Positions 18,381 through 27,724 of a DNA stretch of 64,000 bases are shown piece by piece. Below the pieces are notes generated by a model, which saw only the letters and a program-made list of their open reading frames with translations, searched no databases and was not told the DNA's origin. The stretch is from Candidatus Eiseniibacteriota bacterium (GTDB lineage: Bacteria; Orphanbacterota; Orphanbacteria; Orphanbacterales; Orphanbacteraceae), in contig JAJCZU010000001.1 of assembly GCA_029262235.1 (NCBI GenBank), forward strand, positions 29,916 through 93,915. Direction: 5' to 3'. Within the stretch, counting starts at the first letter, position 1. Every line of letters starts with the position of its first letter. The translations under genes and the position numbers were made by a program.

Positions 18381-18842
18381 TCACGGGCCGCGGCGTACCA
18401 TGAGCGTGGCGCCTTCCCCGCAGAGCGATCGAAACTCCGTGGACTCGCGCACACCGGGCGGCGCTTCGGCCCGCGGAATCGTTTGAAACCCGAAACGTTC
18501 AAACCACACAGGCACTGTCTCGGTAAGCAGATAGATCGTTTGCACGTTCCCGGCTTCAGCAGACGCGATCCGTTCGCGCACGAGTCGTTCGCCGATCCCG
18601 CGTCCCCGTTCGTCCTCACTGACGGCAACGGAACGAAGGAGCCTCGCGTCTCCGGCGTTTTCGAGCGCGGCGCAGCCGGCAACGGTGTTGCCGCGCACGG
18701 CTAAAACGAACGCCGGCTCCGTATCGTCGCCCAGGTTCGGGGCTTCGGCGAGATCCGAGATCGGAAGCGTCGATCCGGCAAGCAATCGCAGGATCTCGAC
18801 TCTGTCGCCACGCTCTTCTTCGCGTATGATTACATCCTGCAT
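18381..18842 (-). CDS. GNAT acetyltransferase, ArsN2-like
   Basis: A 153-residue GCN5-related N-acetyltransferase. The acetyl-CoA pyrophosphate loop reads RGRGIGERLV within LLRSVAVSEDERGRGIG, followed by IYLLTETVPVWFERFGFQ and VRESTEFRSLCGEGATLMV. The last block (xTEFRSLC) is typical of ArsN2-type proteins, some of which modify amino-acid-like arsenicals, but no other arsenic gene is nearby and the substrate is open. AAAGGGAAAG precedes ATG 18842. A TATAAT hexamer lies further upstream. Confidence 0.85.
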   Translation of the reverse strand: MQDVIIREEERGDRVEILRLLAGSTLPISDLAEAPNLGDDTEPAFVLAVRGNTVAGCAALENAGDARLLRSVAVSEDERGRGIGERLVRERIASAEAGNVQTIYLLTETVPVWFERFGFQTIPRAEAPPGVRESTEFRSLCGEGATLMVRRGP

Positions 18843-18880
18843 CAGGATCTTTCCCTTTCGATCACTGCCCTTTGTCTCTT

Positions 18881-18886
18881 ATTATA
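18881..18886 (-). promoter_or_regulatory. -10 hexamer of the GNAT gene promoter
   Basis: A consensus TATAAT on the minus strand lies 38 bases before the ATG, in an A/T-rich patch between divergent genes. No good -35 is visible. Confidence 0.45.
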
Positions 18887-18975
18887 ATTGATCGAAACCG
18901 GAACGCGCTCACGTTCGTAAGAGATCAACATACACGGACCCTCATTCGAGCTTACTTTCCCGACCGGAGGCAATC

Positions 18976-19842
18976 TTGCTCAGCATTCAGAATCTATCGA
19001 AGACGTACCCGAACGGCGTGCAGGCCCTCAAAAACGTGACTCTCGAAATTCCACGTGGAATGTTCGGGCTTCTCGGGCCGAACGGCGCCGGCAAGTCGAC
19101 GCTCATGCGCACCATCGCGACTCTGCAGGCGGCGGACAGCGGAACGATCATGCTCGACGACCTCGACGTTCTGAAGCGGCGCGAGGAAGTGCGCAAAGTG
19201 CTGGGCTACCTGCCGCAGGAGTTCGGCGTCTACCCGCGCATCTCCGCGCTCAGCATGCTCGACCATTTCGCGCTCCTGAAGGGCGTCACGAACAAGGGCG
19301 AGCGAAAGCGTGTGGTCGAAGGCCTGCTGCGCCAGACGAATCTCTGGGAAGTGCGCAAGCGTCGCCTCGACACATACTCGGGCGGGATGAAGCAGCGGTT
19401 CGGTATCGCGCAGGCCCTGCTCGGCGATCCGCGCCTGATCATCGTCGACGAACCGACCGCGGGCCTCGACCCGGAGGAGCGCAACCGCTTTCACAACCTG
19501 CTTGCCGAGATCGGCGAGAACGTCGTCGTGCTTCTTTCCACGCACATCGTGGAAGACGTGCGCGATCTGTGCAGTCAGATGGCGATCATTTCGGAAGGCG
19601 AAGTGCTGCTCTCGGGGAAACCGGAGGAGATCATTCGCGGTATCGACGGGAAGATCTGGGTGAAGGAGATCGAAAAGGCCGAGCTCGAGTCGTACAAGAG
19701 CGAGCACACCGTGATCTCTACGCGGCTCTACGGCGGAAAAACGCTGATTCACGTGCACGGCGATACGGCGCCTCCCGGATTCTCGCCCGTCACGCCAGAC
19801 CTCAAAGACGTCTACTTCTCGGCGCTCAAGAGGGTCGCGTAA
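18976..19842 (+). CDS. ABC transporter ATPase (exporter type)
   Basis: A 288-residue ABC ATPase. Walker A is GPNGAGKST (near residue 35), the Q-loop segment is LGYLPQEFGVYP, the signature is YSGGMKQRFG, Walker B is LIIVDEPTAGLD, and the switch is LLSTHIVED. The YSGGMKQR signature is typical of drug/natrium-exporter-like ATPases. About 60 extra C-terminal residues follow the ATPase core. The TTG start at 18976 follows CCGGAGG. The TAA overlaps the ATG of the permease/peptidase gene by one base (TAATG), so the two form one transport unit. Confidence 0.93.
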   Translation: MLSIQNLSKTYPNGVQALKNVTLEIPRGMFGLLGPNGAGKSTLMRTIATLQAADSGTIMLDDLDVLKRREEVRKVLGYLPQEFGVYPRISALSMLDHFALLKGVTNKGERKRVVEGLLRQTNLWEVRKRRLDTYSGGMKQRFGIAQALLGDPRLIIVDEPTAGLDPEERNRFHNLLAEIGENVVVLLSTHIVEDVRDLCSQMAIISEGEVLLSGKPEEIIRGIDGKIWVKEIEKAELESYKSEHTVISTRLYGGKTLIHVHGDTAPPGFSPVTPDLKDVYFSALKRVA

Positions 19843-22800
19843 TGTGGCTTCGCATTGCCCGCTTCGAGCTTTTCTATCAGTTCAAGCAGCCGCTCATCTA
19901 CATCATGTGGCTGCTCTTCTTCCTGCTCACGTTCGGTGCGGTATCATCTGACTCCGTGCAGGTCGGCGGCGCCATAGGGAACGTGAACCGGAACGCGCCG
20001 TTCGTGATCGTGCAGCTCATGTCCGTGATGTCGATCATCGGCATCTTTGCGATCACGGCGTTCGTGGCCGGCGCCGCGCTTCGTGATTTCGACAAGAAGA
20101 CAGCCGAACTCTACTTTTCGAAACCGATTCGCAAGCTCGACTACATCTTCGGACGCTTTATCGGCTCGACTTTCCTGTCGATCCTCGCGGTTTCGGGATC
20201 CGCATTCGGCATCTTCTTCGGCAGCATGATGCCCTGGGTGGACCCGGAGCGGATCGGGCCGTTCATGATCGACCCGTATCTGTTCAGCATGGGCGTGATG
20301 GTCATTCCGAACGTGATTCTGATCAGCGCGATCTTCTTCGTTGTCGCGTCGGCGACGCGCAGCATGCTGTTCACGTATCTCGGAGTCGTCGTATTCTTTG
20401 TCGCCTATTCGATTTCCGGCCAGTTCCGGCGCAATCTCGACAGCGAGTATCTTGCGAGTCTGCTCGATCCCTTCGGGATGTCCGCGTTTCAAAACGCCAC
20501 GAAGTACTGGACGATCTCCGAGAAGATCACGATCGTGCCGCCGTTCGAAGGGGCGCTGCTTCAGAATCGCATGATCTGGGTCGGGGTGGCGGCGCTTGTT
20601 TTCCTGCTCGGATACGTCACGTTCAGCTACACGAAACGAGCGAGCAAAAAGAAGAAGATACTGCTGGACGGTTCGATCGGGGAAGCGGCCGCGGCAGCGG
20701 TCGGGCAGGCCCCGCCGCGCGCGCAGGTGAACTTCCGTTCCGGCACGGCGCTCTCCCAGTACGCGGGCCAGGCAAAGGTCGAGATCTTCTCGATTCTGAA
20801 GTCCGTGCCGTTTCTCGTCATGCTGCTGTTCGGAATCGCCAATGTGATCGGAGGCGCAAGCCAGACGCATCAGTTCTTCGGCACTTCGCTTCTGCCCGCC
20901 ACTTATCTGATGGTGCAGACGATCGAAGGCTCGTATGTATTTCTGCTCATTATCATCATGACATTTTACGCGGGGGAACTCGTCTGGCGCGAACGCGCTC
21001 TCAAGATGGACGGCATGTACGACGCGCTCCCGTTTCCGGACTGGGTTCCGTTCGCGGCCAAGCTCACCGCGCTCTTTCTCGTATCGATCTGCTTCCTCGC
21101 GATCGGCGTGCTCACCACGATGGGCTATCAGGCGTTCAGGGGCTACACTCAGTTCGAAATGATGGTCTATCTGAAGGGCATGTTCATGCTCTGCTATCCG
21201 TTCTTTCTCGCCTGCGTCCTTGCGATCGTGGTGCAGGTGCTCTCGAAGAACAAATTTCTCGGCTATCTCGTCATGATCCTCTATCTGATCAGCGACGTGA
21301 TCTTTCTGGCCTTTCATATGGAGCACAACCTCTACATCTTCGGCGGGAGTCCGAGCGCGACCTGGTCCGACATGAACGGATTCGGTCACTTCGTGGAACC
21401 GAAAGCGTGGTTCTTCGCGTACTGGACGCTCGTTACGGTGGTGCTCGTGACGATTGCGATCGTGTACTGGCGGCGGGGTACGGAAGAGCCGTTCCGCAAG
21501 CGCACGATCGAAGCGAAGCGCCGCTGGCGCGGGCTGGTCAAGTTCGCGACACTGGGCAGTATTGCGGGTGCCGCCGCGCTCGGGGCCTTCATCTTCTACA
21601 ACACGAACGTGCTGAACGAGTACATGACGGGCGACGAGGGCAAAGATCGATCGGCCGACTACGAGAAGCAGTATCGCCAGTATCTCGGCGAACCGCAGCC
21701 GCGAGTGACGGCGGTGTCGATCGACGCCGACCTCTATCCTTCGGAGCGGCGTCTCGACATGAAAGCCCGCTACACGTACGTCAACAAAACGGACGCTCCG
21801 ATCGCGCGCCTCTACATGAATCAGCCGCCGCGCAGCGAGATTCGATCAATGGACATCGGCGGACATTCGGTTCACATGGCAGACTCGACGCTCGGCTTCT
21901 ACGTCCTCGACCTCGACCGGCCGATGGCGCCGGGTGAGGAGCGCCCGTTCGTGTTCGAAGTCGCCGTGACGAACGACGGCTTTCGGAACGGAGCCACGGA
22001 TTATGCGCTCGTCGGGAACGGATCGTTCTGGAACAGCCGGCATTACCTGCCCGTCTTCGGATACGATCCTGCGCACGAACTGCTGGACCGGAACGACCGT
22101 CGCAAGCGGGAACTGCCGCCGCCGCATCGTATGAACAAGATCGACGACGAGGCGGCGCGTATGGACAACTACATTTCGATCGACGGGGACTGGATCGAAT
22201 TCGAGGCGACCGTCAGCACCGACCCGGACCAGATCGCGATCGCGCCCGGCTATCTGCAGCGTGAATGGGAGGCGGACGGACGGCGTTACTTCCACTACGA
22301 GATGGACGCCCCGATTCTGAACTTCTACGCGTTTCTCTCCGGGCGGTACGAGGTCTATCGCGACAAGTGGCAGGATGTCGACATCGAGATCTACCATCAT
22401 CCGGCGCACGACTCGAACATCCCGCGGATGGCCGACGCGATGAAGAAGTCGCTCGACTACTTTACGGCGAACTTCAGTCCTTATCAGCATCGCCAGGCGC
22501 GCATCATCGAGTTTCCGCGCTACGACATTTTCGCGCAGTCGTTTCCGAACACGATTCCGTTCTCGGAGGGTTTCGGCTTCATCATGAATCACGAGAAGGA
22601 GGAGGACATCGACTTCGTCTTCTACGTGACCGCGCATGAAATCGCGCACCAGTGGTGGGCGCATCAGGTGATGGGCGGCAACATGCAGGGGTCGACGATG
22701 CTCGTCGAGACGATGGCGCAGTATTCCGCGCTCATGGTCATGGAGAAGGAGTTCGGCAAGGAGAACATGCGCAAGTTTCTGAAGTACGAGCTCGACCGCT

Positions 22801-23399
22801 ATCTGAGCGCGCGCGGAGGCGAGCTGATCGAAGAGATGCCGCTGCTTCTCGTCGAGAACCAGCAGTACATTCACTATCGCAAGGGAAGCGTGGTCATGTA
22901 CGCGCTGCAGGACTATATCGGCGAAGAGAATCTGAACGCCGCGATCGCGGATTACATCGCGGAAGTCGGCTTTCAGGAGCCGCCCTACACGACATCGCTC
23001 GAGTTCTACGAGCACGTGAAGGCGGCGACGCCGGACTCACTGCAGAGCGTGCTTGTGGATCTCTTCGAGACGATCACTCTGTTCGAGAATCGCGTCACGG
23101 ACGTCGCGGCCGAGGAAGACGGCAACGGCGGCTACACCGTGCATCTTTCGATCGCGGCGGCCAAGTACAGGAGCGACGGGCAGGGAGTGGAGACCGAGAT
23201 CCCGATTGCGGACTGGGTCGACATCGGCGTGTTCGGTGAAGACGATGCCGTGCTCTATCTGGCGAAGCACAAGATCGACGCGGGGGAAATGACGATCGAT
23301 ATTGCGGTCGAAGCGGAACCGGTCGAAGCGGGAGTGGATCCGTTTCACAAGCTCATCGACCGGAACTCGAGCGACAACCGTAAAAAGATTCAGCTCTAG
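19842..23399 (+). CDS. ABC-2-type permease fused to an M1-family metallopeptidase
   Basis: An 1185-residue membrane protein. Residues ~1-590 carry two sets of hydrophobic segments of an ABC-2 permease (MWLRIARFELFYQFKQPL at the start). Residues ~620-1185 form an extracytoplasmic M1-like metallopeptidase with zinc motif HEIAHQWWAHQV (His932, Glu933, His936) and the third ligand Glu956 in LVETMAQYSALM. Nineteen residues separate HExxH from the Glu, one more than in classical M1 enzymes. The usual GAMEN exopeptidase motif is replaced by FSEGFGFIM, so simple aminopeptidase activity should not be assumed. It is coupled to the upstream ATPase. Such fusions occur in Bacteroidetes and relatives; what they export or cleave is unknown. 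Confidence 0.9.
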   Translation: MWLRIARFELFYQFKQPLIYIMWLLFFLLTFGAVSSDSVQVGGAIGNVNRNAPFVIVQLMSVMSIIGIFAITAFVAGAALRDFDKKTAELYFSKPIRKLDYIFGRFIGSTFLSILAVSGSAFGIFFGSMMPWVDPERIGPFMIDPYLFSMGVMVIPNVILISAIFFVVASATRSMLFTYLGVVVFFVAYSISGQFRRNLDSEYLASLLDPFGMSAFQNATKYWTISEKITIVPPFEGALLQNRMIWVGVAALVFLLGYVTFSYTKRASKKKKILLDGSIGEAAAAAVGQAPPRAQVNFRSGTALSQYAGQAKVEIFSILKSVPFLVMLLFGIANVIGGASQTHQFFGTSLLPATYLMVQTIEGSYVFLLIIIMTFYAGELVWRERALKMDGMYDALPFPDWVPFAAKLTALFLVSICFLAIGVLTTMGYQAFRGYTQFEMMVYLKGMFMLCYPFFLACVLAIVVQVLSKNKFLGYLVMILYLISDVIFLAFHMEHNLYIFGGSPSATWSDMNGFGHFVEPKAWFFAYWTLVTVVLVTIAIVYWRRGTEEPFRKRTIEAKRRWRGLVKFATLGSIAGAAALGAFIFYNTNVLNEYMTGDEGKDRSADYEKQYRQYLGEPQPRVTAVSIDADLYPSERRLDMKARYTYVNKTDAPIARLYMNQPPRSEIRSMDIGGHSVHMADSTLGFYVLDLDRPMAPGEERPFVFEVAVTNDGFRNGATDYALVGNGSFWNSRHYLPVFGYDPAHELLDRNDRRKRELPPPHRMNKIDDEAARMDNYISIDGDWIEFEATVSTDPDQIAIAPGYLQREWEADGRRYFHYEMDAPILNFYAFLSGRYEVYRDKWQDVDIEIYHHPAHDSNIPRMADAMKKSLDYFTANFSPYQHRQARIIEFPRYDIFAQSFPNTIPFSEGFGFIMNHEKEEDIDFVFYVTAHEIAHQWWAHQVMGGNMQGSTMLVETMAQYSALMVMEKEFGKENMRKFLKYELDRYLSARGGELIEEMPLLLVENQQYIHYRKGSVVMYALQDYIGEENLNAAIADYIAEVGFQEPPYTTSLEFYEHVKAATPDSLQSVLVDLFETITLFENRVTDVAAEEDGNGGYTVHLSIAAAKYRSDGQGVETEIPIADWVDIGVFGEDDAVLYLAKHKIDAGEMTIDIAVEAEPVEAGVDPFHKLIDRNSSDNRKKIQL

Positions 23400-23443
23400 C
23401 TGCTTCGTGCGGGCGGCAGCGCGAAGGCTGCTCCGCGTGCCGG

Positions 23444-24064
23444 CTACTTCGCGCGCTCGGCCTTGTTTCGATAGAGCTTCTTGTCCGGCACGGCGACCAT
23501 GTCTTCGACGCTCATTTTGCCGCCGAGAAACTCGTTGATCTTCTCGGCCTGCTCGCGCGGCTTGTCGATCATGTCGCGAAAGCCGATGTCGATCGAAGTG
23601 AAGTTCTCGCGCATGCGCATCATGCTCTCGACCTGGCCGATGTGCGCCGTATAGAGCTCTTTCATGCGCGCGTCTTCGGTTTCGTTGTCGGCGCCCCGAT
23701 GGTCGAGCATCTTGTTCTGCGACGCGAGCACCTCGTCGAGGTGGCGGCGCATGAAAATCACGCGGTATTCGTTCTCGTCCGGCAGGTCTTTCAGCAGAAA
23801 CGATATGACCTTGATCACGCGGCCGCGCGCTTCCTTCACCCACGACTTGTCATCCATCTCATGCAGGTGCTTCACGCGCTCGTCTTCGTAATATCCTTTG
23901 GGATTGTCGACGTCGGCCGTGCGGATGCCGTCCTGAATCGTATTGTAGCCGCCGGCTTCGAGCATTTTCATCGCCATCGACGTGCCGGACCGCGGGAGAC
24001 CGGAAACGACGACGATCGGTTCCCCGTACTTCAGCTTGCGAAAGAAATTCTTGAAAGGGGACAT
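23444..24064 (-). CDS. Sulfotransferase-family protein
   Basis: A 206-residue P-loop protein. Near residue 20 it has IVVVSGLPRSGTSMAM, the 5'-phosphosulfate-binding loop of PAPS-dependent sulfotransferases, and around residue 105 YRVIFMRRHLDEVLASQ, the region that binds the 3'-phosphate. It is short for the family (often 250-300), with a compact C-terminus. The acceptor is unknown; a small metabolite or surface glycan is possible. AGGAGG precedes ATG 24064. The gene is transcribed alone from a probable promoter near 24171. Confidence 0.82.
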   Translation of the reverse strand: MSPFKNFFRKLKYGEPIVVVSGLPRSGTSMAMKMLEAGGYNTIQDGIRTADVDNPKGYYEDERVKHLHEMDDKSWVKEARGRVIKVISFLLKDLPDENEYRVIFMRRHLDEVLASQNKMLDHRGADNETEDARMKELYTAHIGQVESMMRMRENFTSIDIGFRDMIDKPREQAEKINEFLGGKMSVEDMVAVPDKKLYRNKAERAK

Positions 24065-24170
24065 CGTTCCTCCTCGAATATGCGCGCGGCCGAACCGGCC
24101 GGGATCAGCTGTTTCTCCGTGTACGGCAGGCGCCCCGAACGGGCAGGCGCCGCCACCGTTGCAGGAACAG

Positions 24171-24176
24171 AGTATA
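24171..24176 (-). promoter_or_regulatory. -10 hexamer of the sulfotransferase promoter
   Basis: TATACT on the minus strand lies about 105 bases before the ATG. The intervening leader contains a direct repeat of GGCGCCTGCC. No clear -35 is seen. Confidence 0.35.
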
Positions 24177-24212
24177 CCGGATTCGAGCGTTTTCGGAAGG
24201 GAATCGCCTGCG

Positions 24213-25226
24213 CTAGCGCAGGACTTCGGGATTCAGAACGCGAAACTCGACGCGGCGGTTGAGTGCGTGCGCCGTGGACGATTCTCCCGGCACGAGCAGG
24301 CGTGTTTCGCCGTACCCCGCGCTTTCGAGGCGCGCGCCGTCGATCCCGAGAACGTCGATGAACTGGCGTCGCACGGATTCCGCGCGTTGCCGGCTCAGCT
24401 TCTCGTTGTAGGCGGCGGATCCGCGGGAGTCGGTATGCCCTTCGAAGCGCATGCGCACTTCGGGAAATTCACGGAGAAAGTCCGCGACCGCTTCGAGAAT
24501 CGGATAGGAGTAAGGGAGTACCTGCGCCTGGTTGAACTCGAACAGGACCTGGTTCGAGCGAAGGAATCCGCTGAACATGAGGTCGCGCCGGATGGCGCCC
24601 GGATCGACGATCGCCACAGCGCCCTGCTCATCCGCCGGAGGCGGTGCGGGCGCATCGCGAAATACGGTTTTCACGCTCTCACGGTCGACGTACACGGTTT
24701 CCACGCGCGCCGGGACCGGCGCTGCGATCGCACCCGTGCCCGGAAGCACGATCGTAGTCGTACTCTCGGGGCGGCGTCTTGGCGGGCTCGTCGTGTCCCG
24801 TTTCGCCACGGCGGGCTCTCCTGCCGTCAGTTCGCGGTAGCGCCGGATCTCGTCGCGTACGAGCAGCTTCAGCAGTTCGGCCGAATTCTGATCCAGTCGC
24901 ACTCGCTCGGCCTGGGTCACGGCAAGCGTGTCCGTTCCGCCGTGCTGCCGCTTGATCACCACGCCGCCGGGCGGACCATAGCGGAAATAGACGAGGCCGA
25001 GGTCGGGAACGTGAACGGATGTCCACTCCTCGCCCGTGGCGTTCGTCATCCCCGTGTCGGGCGTGGCCGCGGCCGAAGTATCGACCGTGACCACGTCGCC
25101 GTCAGCGTGAGAAAACGGAGCGGACGCCATCAGAAGGAGAAGCGCCGCTCCGCGAACGAAGGAGGCGACCCGGGCTTTCACCCGGATCGCGACTCCTCGT
25201 TTGAGACTGGATACGCGCGTTGTCAT
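24213..25226 (-). CDS. OmpA-family peptidoglycan-associated protein
   Basis: A 337-residue exported protein with an OmpA C-terminal domain. Residues ~1-42 form a signal peptide ending SHADG. The middle is proline/threonine-rich. Residues ~230-335 show the OmpA fold: LFEFNQAQVLPYSYPILEAV, FEGHTDSRGSAAYNEKLSRQ, and GYGETRLLVPGES, which bind meso-diaminopimelate in peptidoglycan. Near residue 75 is YFRYGPPGGVVIK, a motif also found in the barrel protein encoded upstream. The genes overlap by four bases (ATGA), so they are co-translated and may form an envelope complex that links the barrel to the cell wall. The stop codon sits in a perfect 16-base palindrome (24207-24222). Confidence 0.9.
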   Translation of the reverse strand: MTTRVSSLKRGVAIRVKARVASFVRGAALLLLMASAPFSHADGDVVTVDTSAAATPDTGMTNATGEEWTSVHVPDLGLVYFRYGPPGGVVIKRQHGGTDTLAVTQAERVRLDQNSAELLKLLVRDEIRRYRELTAGEPAVAKRDTTSPPRRRPESTTTIVLPGTGAIAAPVPARVETVYVDRESVKTVFRDAPAPPPADEQGAVAIVDPGAIRRDLMFSGFLRSNQVLFEFNQAQVLPYSYPILEAVADFLREFPEVRMRFEGHTDSRGSAAYNEKLSRQRAESVRRQFIDVLGIDGARLESAGYGETRLLVPGESSTAHALNRRVEFRVLNPEVLR

Positions 25227-27460
25227 CGGTTCAGCGAGAAGCCGACGTTCAGACGGTGCACGTTATAGAGATCGACGCCCTGGTGCTCGATGAAGCCGTT
25301 CCAGGTGCCGAAGTCTTTTTCGACGCCGTACGAGAGGTTCAGAACGCCTTCGTTCTTACCGCTTGCGCCGGCTTCTTTGCTCAGGAACAGAATCCCGGCG
25401 CCGCCCGTCACGTACGGATTCCAGCTGTACCAGCCGAACTGATCAGCCATGTTCCAGCGAAGGTTCAGTGCGAGCAGGTTCGACGTGAAGTCGCTGCCTA
25501 CGCCGAGCGCGTATTCCGGCTGGAGCTGGACGGATCCGTCGTCGTTCATCGGGCGCGTATCGAAACGGAAGCCCATGATGAACTGTTCCGGTTCGTCGAC
25601 CGAAGAACCGATGTAGTACTCCGGATTCGAGAATCCGAGGCCGACACCTTCCTTCGAAACTTTGCCGTCCGTGGTCGCGACCACGTCACCCTTCGAGTCG
25701 AGGATGATCGTCTTCGTGCCGCGATTCGAATCGTCGATTTCGTCCTGGAGATTTCTCTCCACGCGGTCAGTTTTCTTTTCGATGCGCTCGTCGATCTTGT
25801 CGAGGAGACGATCTTCCATCTCTTTCATCTGCTTTTTGACCGAGGCCGTATCGCCCATTTCATCCCGGATCGCATCCCGGATAATCGTGCGAAGGTCGTC
25901 CGCGCTCTGGCCATCACCGAGGAGCGCGCCGGTTTTCGGAGCTTCGGTCGGAGCGGCCTGCACCGGAGCAGGAGCGACGCCGTCGCCACCCTTCGACTCG
26001 ATGCTTACGCCACCGGCGGGTCCGTAGCGGATGTAGATTTCACCGACGGTCGGGACCGGAAGGGTCACGATTTTGTCGCCCTGGTAATTACGCACCGCGT
26101 TCTCGGCGGGCATGCTCTTGTCGATCTTCTTCACGACGATGGTGTCTTTCGTGACCTTTTCCATCTTCGGCTCGGCGACTTTGCCCTTCGCCATCAGATC
26201 TCTTTCATCTTCGTCGGCGTCGTACCAGACCGGCTCTTCTTCCACGGCCGCCGTCTTCATCTTGTCGGGATCTCCGCCGATAATGAAGGTGGTACCGACC
26301 GTGTAGACCCAGTTATGGAACAGGTCGTCCGGATCGCTGGTATTTTCAGGATCATCGATCGCGCTGAAGATATAGTCGCGCGCGGCCACGTTGATCAGCC
26401 ACTTCTTGTTGAGCGTGATGTCCGCGCCGACACCGCCGATGAGAATGATCTCGTCGTCGGGCTGCGTGCCTTCCATGTCATCGACTTTGTAACCGGACAT
26501 GTAGTCGAGGTTACCGGCGCCGAGGATGAGGTGCGGCGAAACGCCGGGCGAGGGGTTCAGGTTGAACTGCGCTTCGCCACCGTAACTCTGGATCTGCTGG
26601 AAGTCGTCCCAGTCGTTGTTCACGCCGCGCCAGTAGAAGGCGCGGAAATCGACGTACTCGCCGAAGCCGAGGCCGACGCGCGTACCGATGAAGTCCTGGT
26701 CAGCGAGGTCGATCGCCTTGTCGTAATCGAAGCGACCCACGAACGGTTCCACTTTGAGCGAAAGCCCCTTGAGGCCGCCCGAGAACTGTTCGCGATAGGC
26801 GCGGTCGATGTCCGTATCTTCGTCGCCGCTGTAACCGCCGATAAAGAAGTTGAGGCCGGCGCCGAACGCGATGTTGTGCTGCAGGTCGCCGTCATCGTTT
26901 CCTTCGGCGAGCAGCTTCAGCGTTTCGCCGGGATCAGCCGTGGCTTCGTCGAGACGAAACGCGTTGTCTTCCGCGTAAATCATCATCTCGGCGCGGTCCG
27001 TGACGCTGAAGCGAATGCCGGCGCCGTACTTGAGGCCGATGCGGTCGCTCTTCTCACCCGTGTCCGGATTGAAGCGAACGATGCCGCCCCCACCATAGAG
27101 ATACGGAACGAAGCGGTCGGCCGGAAGGCTGAACTGGACGTCGGCGCCGAAGTTCGTGTACTCGGTGTTGCCGAGATTGTCGCCTTCACCGTCGATGCCG
27201 ATCTTGTCGTTGTAGAGATAGAAGCCGCGCAGGGCGACCGACTCCCCGAAGTTGACCGACATGCGGCCCCCGTAGAGGATGTCGTCTTTCAGCAGGACGT
27301 CGTCGTCCCATTGCATCTGCTCGATGCTCGGGGCGAACGTGTAGCTGAGCCCGTCGATGCCGGCGGCACTCGGGGTGGCGGGAAGGGCCAGGAACGCAAC
27401 GGCGGCGCCGAGAACGGCGCCCGCGATCCAGACGGTCTTCTTTCGTAACTGTGAGTTCAT
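25223..27460 (-). CDS. Outer-membrane beta-barrel protein with central coiled-coil
   Basis: A 745-residue outer-membrane protein. ATG 27460 follows AGGAGG and a signal peptide ending near PSAAG. Residues ~25-400 and ~590-745 are rich in alternating hydrophobic beta-strands with Gly/aromatic turns (YGGGGIVRFNP, FIGTRVGLGFGEYVDFRAFYW), ending RLNVGFSLNR, a barrel-like C-terminus. Between them lie acidic and Thr-rich segments, the motif EIYIRYGPAGGVSIE, and a charged helical stretch (~510-570: VKKQMKEMEDRLLDKIDERI) likely to be a coiled coil. No known porin family is recognised. It is co-transcribed with, and overlaps, the OmpA-family gene. Confidence 0.75.
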   Translation of the reverse strand: MNSQLRKKTVWIAGAVLGAAVAFLALPATPSAAGIDGLSYTFAPSIEQMQWDDDVLLKDDILYGGRMSVNFGESVALRGFYLYNDKIGIDGEGDNLGNTEYTNFGADVQFSLPADRFVPYLYGGGGIVRFNPDTGEKSDRIGLKYGAGIRFSVTDRAEMMIYAEDNAFRLDEATADPGETLKLLAEGNDDGDLQHNIAFGAGLNFFIGGYSGDEDTDIDRAYREQFSGGLKGLSLKVEPFVGRFDYDKAIDLADQDFIGTRVGLGFGEYVDFRAFYWRGVNNDWDDFQQIQSYGGEAQFNLNPSPGVSPHLILGAGNLDYMSGYKVDDMEGTQPDDEIILIGGVGADITLNKKWLINVAARDYIFSAIDDPENTSDPDDLFHNWVYTVGTTFIIGGDPDKMKTAAVEEEPVWYDADEDERDLMAKGKVAEPKMEKVTKDTIVVKKIDKSMPAENAVRNYQGDKIVTLPVPTVGEIYIRYGPAGGVSIESKGGDGVAPAPVQAAPTEAPKTGALLGDGQSADDLRTIIRDAIRDEMGDTASVKKQMKEMEDRLLDKIDERIEKKTDRVERNLQDEIDDSNRGTKTIILDSKGDVVATTDGKVSKEGVGLGFSNPEYYIGSSVDEPEQFIMGFRFDTRPMNDDGSVQLQPEYALGVGSDFTSNLLALNLRWNMADQFGWYSWNPYVTGGAGILFLSKEAGASGKNEGVLNLSYGVEKDFGTWNGFIEHQGVDLYNVHRLNVGFSLNR

Positions 27461-27724
27461 CAAATCGATTTCCTCCTGATTCAGTGTGGTCGCACGCGCA
27501 TTGGTGGTTCGCGCTCGACCGGCCTCGGGACGAGGCCAGTAGAAAAGGTCGTCTTCGCGCGCGATCTGCGCCATAGGAAAGCAATGCGGGCGACATTGTT
27601 TTTCACCTCCAAAATAGACGTGTCGAGCGCCGGGAAAGTCACACGGAACCGTAATAAATCCGCGGAGGGGTTCAATCAGGCGTAAGGAGGACGCAGGAGG
27701 GCAATTCCAGCAGGGGCGGACGGG

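Noticed and set aside
27186..27596. 136-codon minus-strand frame over the barrel gene start
   Set aside because: It overlaps the signal peptide region of a well-supported gene in another phase and its translation is Arg-rich and featureless; only its first bases are noted as a possible leader.
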